Assembly: GCF_046480435.1 (NCBI RefSeq)
Contig: NZ_PKGC01000130.1
DNA: 22,171 nucleotides
Strand: one strand, 5' to 3'
From: Limnospira platensis
Lineage (GTDB): Bacteria; Cyanobacteriota; Cyanobacteriia; Cyanobacteriales; Microcoleaceae
Shown: one piece after another, positions 16,294-22,171 of the stretch
Layout: every line of letters starts with the position of its first letter
How positions within the stretch are numbered: the first letter of the stretch is position 1
Position numbers and translations under genes: made by a program
The notes under the pieces: generated by a model
Seen by the model: the letters and a program-made list of their open reading frames with translations, nothing else
Databases searched by the model: none
Told to the model about the DNA's origin: nothing

Positions 16294-16470
16294 CTACTCG
16301 TCGTCACCTTCATAGGAACAAAAACAAGAGAGGGAGCCACCGACAGCGGGAAGGGCCTCAAGGGAGCCGATCGCCTCTTCACTCAATTCAGCCAAAGCGC
16401 TAGGCAGTTGACCCGAAGGAACGCGGTCAACGGGCTGTTGGGGGTTGGGGGTGATGTTTTTCTTATCCAT
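16294..16470 (-). CDS. patE: Cyanobactin precursor peptide E5 (core VGGSLSCFC)
   Basis: A 58-residue precursor, promoter-proximal in the array. The leader and EEAIGSLEALPA segment are standard, the core is VGGSLSCFC and the tail SYEGDDE. It ends in CFC like E3 and is the only core with two Ser. It would therefore show whether this PatD makes only thiazolines (TruD-like behaviour) or also oxazolines (PatD-like behaviour). If the preceding Ala is kept, the ring has ten residues; the site of the N-terminal cut cannot be fixed from sequence alone. Confidence 0.93.
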   Translation of the reverse strand: MDKKNITPNPQQPVDRVPSGQLPSALAELSEEAIGSLEALPAVGGSLSCFCSYEGDDE

Positions 16471-16612
16471 TGGAGTTTTCCACTCTTTGTTAGGTTGACA
16501 GTTTGACCGCTTAGGGCGGTCAATCCCTTCTTATGGTCAAGAAGCCTGTGGGTGCTGCTATGGGCTGTAGCGGTAGGCTAGGCAGCACGAAAACTCTGAA
16601 AATTCTGTTGGA

Positions 16613-16635
16613 TTTGGACTGACAATCAGTCCAAA
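16613..16635. repeat. Perfect hairpin in the patD to E5 interval
   Basis: tttggactg (16613-16621) and cagtccaaa (16627-16635) form a 9-bp perfect stem with the loop acaat. It would be in the 5' leader of the precursor transcript. No T-run follows on the minus strand, so it is not a classical terminator; a processing or stabilising role is possible. Confidence 0.6.
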
Positions 16636-16681
16636 CTTTGTCTTAACTTTTACAGCCTGCTCAATAACCTACTCGGTTCTC

Positions 16682-16771
16682 AAAGTCCCTCTCCCTCACT
16701 TGGGAGAGGGATTTAGGGTGAGGGGTTTAAAGTCCCTCTCCCTCACTTGGGATAAGGATTTAGAGTGAGGG
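16682..16771. repeat. Two direct copies of a 43-bp repeat
   Basis: 16682-16724 and 16729-16771 are direct copies (period 47 bp) starting aaagtccctctccctcactt. The first can fold through ccctctccc/gggagaggg; the second has lost part of that pairing (gggataagg). Repeats of this kind are scattered in cyanobacterial intergenic DNA. They lie between the putative promoter and E5. Confidence 0.7.
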
Positions 16772-16809
16772 TATTATCGGGTGAATTAGCATTAACTTTG
16801 TTGCTCAAG

Positions 16810-16837
16810 ATATTAACACATTCACTTGCCTTGTCAA
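16810..16837 (-). promoter_or_regulatory. Putative sigma-70 promoter of the precursor array
   Basis: On the minus strand TTGACA (16832-16837) is followed after 16 bases by TAATAT (16810-16815), a perfect -35 and a good -10. Transcription would start near 16803 and give a leader of about 330 nt before E5. The surrounding 16780-17030 is AT-rich with no convincing gene; a 65-codon plus-strand frame at 16765-16962 has no support. A separate promoter would let precursors be made in excess over the enzymes encoded upstream. Confidence 0.5.
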
Positions 16838-17032
16838 CAGGTTTTTTGATATTTTTCAACTTTCATTTTTCCGTTTTTTATCAACTTCCAACGCTTGAGA
16901 AAATAGTGCAATATCACACGACATTGCAAGCCATTAAAGGATTATCAACAACAACTGTTTAATCCATTTTCCCTGTTTAAAACCGCCAAAATGAGCCAAA
17001 CAAATATTTCAAATAGCCTCCCCTATTTAGAG

Positions 17033-19321
17033 CTAAAACGGCATCGCCATCGGGTTCATCTCCCCTTCCGGTGTCGGAGTCTCCCGCCAACCCAACCGAA
17101 CCGGCACATCATAGAGACGACCCGGCCCAAACCGCGACCAAAAATGACGCATTCCCGGCACAATCACCTTGACCACATTCAAACCAATATCCGGGCGAGT
17201 TTGATCCAGTACCAACGTTTCCAACCCAGCCCCTCCCACAATCTCCACACAAGTCCGCACATCCTCGCGGATATCATTCCCCCAACGTTTCGGATAGTCC
17301 TGCATCGTTTTCAAAGGTTGCGTCGGGTCAGGAGCCAAATAAGGCTGATTCTCCAAAGTCGCTTCCAAGAGCCAGAGTTTCGCATCCCCATCCAGTTGGT
17401 CATCGGGCACCTTATCCAGTTCCAACCCCAACTGATTCACCTCCGTCAGGGCGCGGAGAATCGCAATAGTCGGGTCGAGGTGCGCCCCAAAACCAAGAAT
17501 CAACCGTTCCGACTCGCCCACCATCCGCCGCGACACCCCAGCAAAAGCAGAAATCCCCAAATCTGCCGTCAAATCCAACACCCACAATTCCCGGTCATTC
17601 TCCCCATAAAACTGCTGCAATTCCAAAAAGTAAGGCTCATCAAAACTGCTCAAATCCACAGCCGGACGACGCAAGCGGTTATACCACCACAAAGCCACGC
17701 TATCCCGTTCCACCAATTCCAGAAACCCTTGTAAAATCGCCTCCTCTAGGGTGTTCCCCGCCGCGTTGCCATTGGAGTCAGCCTTGCAAAAGCGTTGATT
17801 TTTCGGCATCGGATAGTTGTAGTAACAAAAAGCCGTGGGTAAGTATTTGTGACGTTGTTCTGTTAACGACCAAACCGGAGTCCAGTCAATGCTTTGGTCA
17901 GGGTCAAACCGTTGGGGAATCCAGTCGTGGGCAGCTTGGCGATTTTGATTAATCTCCTCACGGCGGGCAAATTGGCTGTCACTAATACAGAGACAATCTT
18001 CAGGATTAATCGCCAACTCCCCCAACTCCGCAAAGGTCGCCCGTTTGCGCGGTTCATCCCCCTGGTAAATTCCCGAATAGCGCTCCACCGCCTCACAGAA
18101 ACCACTAGCGCGGGATTGGCTGTCGGTTTTGCCCTTGCCCGAACTCTTATGTTTCAACGTGCTACGGAGTCCCCGCAGGGAAGTTGCCCCCCCAAAGGCA
18201 TGGCCCGCCCGGTAGGTATGCACCAGAGGGTTAGCCGGGTCAGTGACGCGCACCAATTCCGTCACCACCCCCGTAATCGGGCTGATTAAATGCTCATGTT
18301 GCTGTACCGTTTGGGCGGGAGTGAGGGCGCGGTGGCCGCCGTCGCGGGTGAAATGTTTCTGGCGAGATTCCAGAATCACCGGCTCAAACCCCCGACGCTG
18401 GAGGATTTCCGGGTCGCCACAGGTGGGGCATTGGGGGCGGCGGATGAGGCTGTGGGTTTTGAAGTCCAGGGTGCGCTGGTTGAAGGTGATTAATTTGCCC
18501 TCCAGGGTGGGGGAAGGCGTGGAGGACTGGGCAATAACGAGGGATTTGGCGATTTCCGTCGCCGCAAACTGAAGGGCCGTCTGCAACGTCGAAGGCAAGG
18601 CGGCGCGGGCTGTGGGGAGGTAACTATTGACGGTGTGAGGGATGTTGCCGTTGGTTTGGCCAGCAGCGTATTTCTCCCGCTGTACCGAAGCTTCAACTTC
18701 CCGGTTGCCTTCCAAACGCTGGGCGAGGCAGTGCCAGCAGCCCGTTTCCCCCGGTTTGAAGACTGGGCCCAGCCAGAGGACACTGCCTAGGGGTTTGACT
18801 AAAATCCAGGGTTGGCCGGTTTCGACCTGATGACGGTTGATTGTCGCTAAGTCGGGGTTAAGGTAGTCGTCGGTGAGGACGATGGTGAGGGCGGCTTCGG
18901 TGGGTTGGAGGGGAATGCCTAAATCACGCAGAGCCGTACCTAGAATGTCAACCATACCCTCACTGATGCGGTTGCCGACGGTTTTGAGGGTGACGGGTTG
19001 TTTGAGGGCTTGGGCGGCTACTGCGGGGGCAATACCTAACTCACTCCAAAAAGCAGCCACTTCGGGAGTCAATTCTGGTGCAGACTCAATGAGGTAGCCT
19101 TTTTCGCTCAGGCGATTGAGAACGAAATCAATATGGTCAAGGGGGACTTCACCGTTGAGCTTGTCGGCAATTTGTTCGCGAGAGTGGTTGCCGTCGAGAA
19201 AGGGAAGAATTTGGCAGTAGAGTCCCCCGGTGAGGGCGTGGTTTTCTTGTTCCCCCAGGAGATAGACCTGTTTGGGGGGGATGATTTCGATGTGGTAGTG
19301 GGGTTTGATTTGGAAGGACAT
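17033..19321 (-). CDS. patD: PatD-like YcaO cyanobactin heterocyclase
   Basis: A 762-residue ATP-dependent cyclodehydratase that turns core Cys into thiazolines. The N-terminal ~90 residues have winged-helix character (DHIDFVLNRLSEKGYLIES), as in the leader-binding domain of LynD/TruD. Zinc ligands are seen in TGCWHC (near 200) and QCPTCGD (near 297). The YcaO domain shows the ATP-binding GKGKTDSQSRASGFCEAVERY (near 392-412), then EEAILQGFLELVERDSVALWW (near 518-538). The protein ends in NPMAMPF, the proline-containing C-terminus typical of these enzymes and needed for activity in the family. Length and domain order are normal. It is followed after about 560 bp by the precursor array. Upstream, a plus-strand Uma2 pseudogene separates it from patC, so it probably has its own promoter. 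Confidence 0.95.
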   Translation of the reverse strand: MSFQIKPHYHIEIIPPKQVYLLGEQENHALTGGLYCQILPFLDGNHSREQIADKLNGEVPLDHIDFVLNRLSEKGYLIESAPELTPEVAAFWSELGIAPAVAAQALKQPVTLKTVGNRISEGMVDILGTALRDLGIPLQPTEAALTIVLTDDYLNPDLATINRHQVETGQPWILVKPLGSVLWLGPVFKPGETGCWHCLAQRLEGNREVEASVQREKYAAGQTNGNIPHTVNSYLPTARAALPSTLQTALQFAATEIAKSLVIAQSSTPSPTLEGKLITFNQRTLDFKTHSLIRRPQCPTCGDPEILQRRGFEPVILESRQKHFTRDGGHRALTPAQTVQQHEHLISPITGVVTELVRVTDPANPLVHTYRAGHAFGGATSLRGLRSTLKHKSSGKGKTDSQSRASGFCEAVERYSGIYQGDEPRKRATFAELGELAINPEDCLCISDSQFARREEINQNRQAAHDWIPQRFDPDQSIDWTPVWSLTEQRHKYLPTAFCYYNYPMPKNQRFCKADSNGNAAGNTLEEAILQGFLELVERDSVALWWYNRLRRPAVDLSSFDEPYFLELQQFYGENDRELWVLDLTADLGISAFAGVSRRMVGESERLILGFGAHLDPTIAILRALTEVNQLGLELDKVPDDQLDGDAKLWLLEATLENQPYLAPDPTQPLKTMQDYPKRWGNDIREDVRTCVEIVGGAGLETLVLDQTRPDIGLNVVKVIVPGMRHFWSRFGPGRLYDVPVRLGWRETPTPEGEMNPMAMPF

Positions 19322-19385
19322 AGGGTAGAGGAAGATAAGGGTTAGTACAATACTGATCAGGCAAAAACCCAGATACGGTGAAGAA

Positions 19386-20018
19386 ATGTTGACCGTCGTT
19401 TCACCCCAAAAACTTTATCTTTCGCCCGGAACAGTGATGCGATCGCCTGCCACCTGGCAGGAATATCAAGCATTGTGCGAACAGCGCGGAGAGGGTTCCA
19501 TTCCCCGGCTTAAATATCGTTCTGGATTCGCAAAAGTTGATGTCGCCTTTACCTAAGCATGGTCGTGATGCTCATTTGATTGCTGCCATCATTACAACCT
19601 TGTTGGATAATCACGGGCGAGAATACGATGCTTTTACACCCGTAACCATGCAACTGCCAGAAGAAAGCGGGATTGAACCAGATTATTGTTTCTACATTGA
19701 CCATTGGCAAGCGGTTTCCGGTAAGGAACGGATTGATTGGCGCAATGACCCCCGCCAGATTTGGTGTTAGAAATTGACATCACTAGCTACTCAGACGTGC
19801 AGGATTATCTGCCCTATCAAGTGCCAGAAGTATGGCTATTTCAAAACCAGCAACTGATGATTTACCAACTTCAGGGCAATGAATACGGCATCACATCCCA
19901 AAGCCAATATTTCCCGGCGGTAAACCCAGCCGATCTCGTTGCTCAATGTTTAGAAATTGCCTATCAGAGGAATACCAGTGCAGCTATTCGTAATCTGAAG
20001 CAGCAACTCGGAGGGTAG
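19386..20018 (+). pseudogene. Uma2-family gene with two compensating frameshifts
   Basis: Homology to Uma2 proteins runs over three frame segments: SPATWQEYQALCEQRG from ATG 19386; then MSPLPKHGRDAHLIAAI through EESGIEPDYCFYIDHW; then VLEIDITSYSDVQDY to LKQQLGG and a stop at 20016-20018. The first shift is one extra A in the aaaa run near 19535. The second is one C too few in the C run near 19750 (WRNDP-PDLVLEI). The outer segments are in the same frame, and repair would give 210 residues. Orientation is opposite to the flanking cyanobactin genes. Its first 215 bp are duplicated at 3675-3889, including the first frameshift. The 130 bp after it up to patC contain no gene I can support. Confidence 0.8.
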
Positions 20019-20148
20019 GGGAGCCGAGAAAAGGGTAACGAGGCGATGGGGTAAACTTAACCCTAGGCGTCAGTCCCCTTGCTCCCCCCTCTCACCTCAC
20101 AATGCCCTGATCGCCTCAAGGCTCAAGGGATCAATTCGCAGCCAAGAC

Positions 20149-20367
20149 TCAGGCCCAAATCCGCCCTCGGCGAAAGGTTTTACTGTTAGGTTTGGGTTTA
20201 TTGGCGTGTTTACGGGCATACTCCCACCAGTAGGAATAATCCTGAAGCCCCGTCATCGCTGTGGGAACATAGGATTTTTGCGCTGGCGCGGGTGGTGTTG
20301 CCGGGTTAGCTGCCGGAGCAGTTTCCGGTAGATCATCTGGATTTTTTGGGGTGTTTTTTTTCGCCAT
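20149..20367 (-). CDS. patC: PatC/TenC/TruC-family cyanobactin protein
   Basis: A 72-residue protein with a Pro/Ala-rich, probably disordered N-terminal half and a conserved C-terminal half (GLQDYSYWWEYARKHANK, then FRRGRIWA). The RRGRIWA end is characteristic of the cyanobactin PatC family, whose biochemical role is unknown and which is dispensable in heterologous patellamide production. I choose the second ATG (20367) because AAGGAG lies six bases before it; the first ATG (20370) would be only three bases away. It follows patB by about 50 bp on the same strand. Confidence 0.85.
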   Translation of the reverse strand: MAKKNTPKNPDDLPETAPAANPATPPAPAQKSYVPTAMTGLQDYSYWWEYARKHANKPKPNSKTFRRGRIWA

Positions 20368-20418
20368 CATCGTCTCCTTATTTCAATAAGAACAGTAAAA
20401 ATTGGCAATGTTCTGGGG

Positions 20419-20634
20419 TTAGAAAAAACGACCCATTGAGGCAAAGCCAGAGTGCATCACTTGGTTGTAGCTGCGCGGGACAAATACCGCCGGGTCGTTA
20501 TAGTTCGCACCGTGAAGCAGATCCATCCGAATATGCACCAAATCCTCGATCTCCCCATCCTCCAAATCCACCGCTAAGGCGGGTTGGGTGAAATGAGGTC
20601 GTTTAACCGGGGCGGATTGTTTAGGAAATGTCAT
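20419..20634 (-). CDS. patB: PatB/AcyB/McaB-family cyanobactin protein
   Basis: A 71-residue protein starting MTFPKQSAPVKRPHF, with the conserved middle VDLEDGEIEDLVHIRMDLLHG and NYNDPAVFVPRSYNQVM. This matches the small PatB-type proteins that follow patA in cyanobactin clusters. Their function is unknown. It lies 92 bp downstream of the patA stop and ~50 bp upstream of patC, consistent with an A-B-C operon. No clear Shine-Dalgarno sequence precedes ATG 20634. Confidence 0.85.
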   Translation of the reverse strand: MTFPKQSAPVKRPHFTQPALAVDLEDGEIEDLVHIRMDLLHGANYNDPAVFVPRSYNQVMHSGFASMGRFF

Positions 20635-20726
20635 TGTTTTTTGATGGGTATATTAAGAACTAGGAACGGAAAAAAGAGGAGAGGCAGCTAAAAAGTTGAC
20701 TTTTCCTCCGCCTCAAACCTTGAGGA

Positions 20727-22171
20727 TTAATACGGCGAAGACCAACTCTTCACTTCGCCCAACGTCACCGGAATCAAATCGCTGACATCGATGGTGAAGC
20801 GGAAGATTTTCTTGGCGCGGCGGCTGTTTTCGGGGTCGAAGAACTTCAGTTTCACATCCCAGCAGTCGCTATCCATCCGGCAGAACGGGCTTTTCTCCAC
20901 GGTGATACTGTCCAGTTCCATCCCTTGGGCGACGGCTTGGCTAAAGGTCGAGGCGGCTTGGAAGGCATTGGTGACGGAGAAGTTGAGGGCGCGGTCTTGA
21001 GAAGTTGTCCCCAGGTTCCGTAAATCGTAGTAGACCCGGTTGAGGAAACTGCCTAGGGTGCGGCTCATGGCATCGCGATCGGCTTCACCTTCGGCTGCCT
21101 GTACCGTCTCAAAGGCGGCATTGACGAGACTGTTAACCTTCCAACCGTAGAGTCCGCGAGTGCTTTGGGGTTCAATAACAGGGACAACTTGCCCAGAGAA
21201 CAGCTTCACGGTGCGCCCGGTCAAGATGCCCGGAATACTCACCCGCTCAATGTAGTCGTCGTCATGTTCCGGCTGAATTTGACCCGCCAGGAGTTCTTGC
21301 AGTGCCAGATAGGCTTCACGGGCGAAGGGGCCTTTAGGTTCAATGGCATAGACCGGAGTCAACTCAATATTGAGCGTCCAAATCAAAGACCGAGCCTCAG
21401 AAATATCGCTGGCCAGGTAGTCCACCATCTGACGGGCATCATAGGGGTTAGCTGGCACCGACACGCCCTCGCTGATTTCAAAGGGTGGCATCAGTTGCTT
21501 AAAGGTGTCGCGGCGGGCTTCGGAACCGAAGTCATAGCCCAAGGTACCCAAGGCATAAACCAGTTGGCTGGATGCAAGTTCGCTGGGGGCTTGGCTGGGA
21601 GTGACGGCGTTGCTAGAGGTCATAGGGGTAGATTGAGTAGGGGTGAATGATTGGACAGTGTTGCTGGGAGTGACCGCAGCTTGTGGCTCCTCCTGAGCCG
21701 GGGTGGCATCGGGGACAGACAAACCCCCGCCGCAGCCGCAACCGCTCGATGGTTCTACACCTGCGGGGGTGACGGCTTCTTGTGCTTCAGACATATTTCC
21801 TCCAGTGAGTAAGGTTAAAGCTCCAGCGATATTGATTCGGCCTGCCAGACATCGCTGGGCATCGGCAGGCAGGGCGGCATCGCAGGGCAGGGCGCTCTGC
21901 AACAGGATTTGACGCACCCGGGCGGGGTCAGGGGTTTCGCCGCGCTCGACTTGCAGGCTCAACAACAGGGCAGCAACCCCGGAAACAATAGGGGTGGCGA
22001 AGCTGGTGCCGTTGAGCCGTTCCGTCCCGCCGCCGGGTTTGGCCCCCAAGATTTGCTCGCCCGGAGCAAGGATGCCCTGGGTTTGGTACTTAGACCCCCA
22101 ATTACTGAAGTCCAAGGGTTGCCCGCGAGCATCCATCGCACCCACGGCTAGGACGGCGGGGAGGGCGGCGG
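20727..22171 (-). CDS. patA: PatA-like cyanobactin N-terminal protease (5' end beyond the window)
   Basis: A subtilisin-family protease that cuts the precursor before the core. The frame is open to the right edge (AALPAVLAVGAMDARG), so the catalytic Asp and His lie outside. The catalytic Ser is in NGTSFATPIVSGVAALL (codon 22002-22004). After the protease domain comes a linker with a Cys/Gly cluster (SSGCGCGGG) and a Thr/Ser/Pro/Gln-rich stretch. The C-terminal domain is the one also found in PatG: YALGTLGYDFGSEARRDTF, NPYDARQMVDYL, LYGWKVNSLVNAAF, FRFTIDVSDL. That shared domain marks the PatA/PatG family. It is the first gene of the minus-strand operon, followed by patB. Confidence 0.93.
   Translation of the reverse strand, partial: AALPAVLAVGAMDARGQPLDFSNWGSKYQTQGILAPGEQILGAKPGGGTERLNGTSFATPIVSGVAALLLSLQVERGETPDPARVRQILLQSALPCDAALPADAQRCLAGRINIAGALTLLTGGNMSEAQEAVTPAGVEPSSGCGCGGGLSVPDATPAQEEPQAAVTPSNTVQSFTPTQSTPMTSSNAVTPSQAPSELASSQLVYALGTLGYDFGSEARRDTFKQLMPPFEISEGVSVPANPYDARQMVDYLASDISEARSLIWTLNIELTPVYAIEPKGPFAREAYLALQELLAGQIQPEHDDDYIERVSIPGILTGRTVKLFSGQVVPVIEPQSTRGLYGWKVNSLVNAAFETVQAAEGEADRDAMSRTLGSFLNRVYYDLRNLGTTSQDRALNFSVTNAFQAASTFSQAVAQGMELDSITVEKSPFCRMDSDCWDVKLKFFDPENSRRAKKIFRFTIDVSDLIPVTLGEVKSWSSPY

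Noticed and set aside
14200..16500. CRISPR-like array because of regular repeats
   Set aside because: The period is about 515 bp and each unit contains a coding gene; it is a gene array.
14183..16506. Plus-strand Cys-rich frames repeated in each unit (for example starting MEFFTHLLGLQFDRLGRSV)
   Set aside because: They recur because the DNA repeats. They begin in the complement of the precursor start region, run through the hairpins, and end variably. The minus-strand precursors explain the conservation better.
16765..16962. Plus-strand 65-codon hydrophobic frame
   Set aside because: It lies in AT-rich intergenic DNA across the putative promoter. The hydrophobicity follows from T-rich codons and there is no ribosome site.
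16991..17734. Long plus-strand 247-codon frame
   Set aside because: It is the antisense shadow of patD, rich in His, Pro and Arg as expected for a complement frame.

Overview
The window is a cyanobactin (ribosomal peptide, PatA-PatG type) biosynthetic locus from a cyanobacterium, most likely a filamentous one. The evidence is a full set of cyanobactin genes, many HIP1-type GCGATCGC octamers, Uma2-family genes, a NACHT STAND ATPase and IS605/RAYT mobile genes. Species cannot be fixed from the sequence. The assembly is a draft, with N gaps at 981-990, 7650-7721 and 15456-15465.

Layout. All biosynthetic genes are on the minus strand in the classical order: patA-like protease (20727 to the right edge, 5' end outside the window), patB-like (20419-20634), patC-like (20149-20367), patD-like YcaO heterocyclase (17033-19321), a tandem array of precursor (patE-like) genes (14007-16470), a patF-like prenyltransferase broken by a frameshift (12254-13169), and a patG-like oxidase/macrocyclase (4104-7948, with an assembly gap). 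I read five intact precursors, E1 to E5, from the minus strand. They share a near-identical leader and a C-terminal SY(D/E)GDDE recognition tail but have five different cores of 9-10 residues, each ending in Cys. The 10-N gap at 15456 falls where a sixth precursor should be.

How it works (family knowledge). PatD would bind the leader and convert core Cys to thiazolines. PatA would cut before the core. PatG would cut at the C-terminal signal and join the ends into a ring, and its SagB-like N-terminal domain would oxidise thiazolines to thiazoles. PatF would prenylate if functional. The five cores predict a small family of thiazole macrocycles.

The locus is heavily invaded. Between patG and patF lie an AbiEii-like nucleotidyltransferase, a fragment of a second patG-like 5' end, two near-identical Uma2 genes each followed by the same decayed precursor leader, and an IS605-type element with intact tnpB and truncated tnpA. 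Between patF and the array lies a REP-associated tyrosine transposase (RAYT). The last 90 bp of the RAYT gene recurs in each precursor unit, so the amplified unit is a transposase tail converging on a precursor gene. A frameshifted Uma2 gene lies between patC and patD, and a 215-bp copy of its 5' end lies downstream of patG.

Left flank (1-3420). This holds a broken Dam-like adenine methylase between 174-bp perfect inverted repeats, four 22-bp iteron-like direct repeats, tandem 14-bp palindromes, a NACHT STAND ATPase that ends inside the right inverted repeat, and a small one-helix membrane protein gene.
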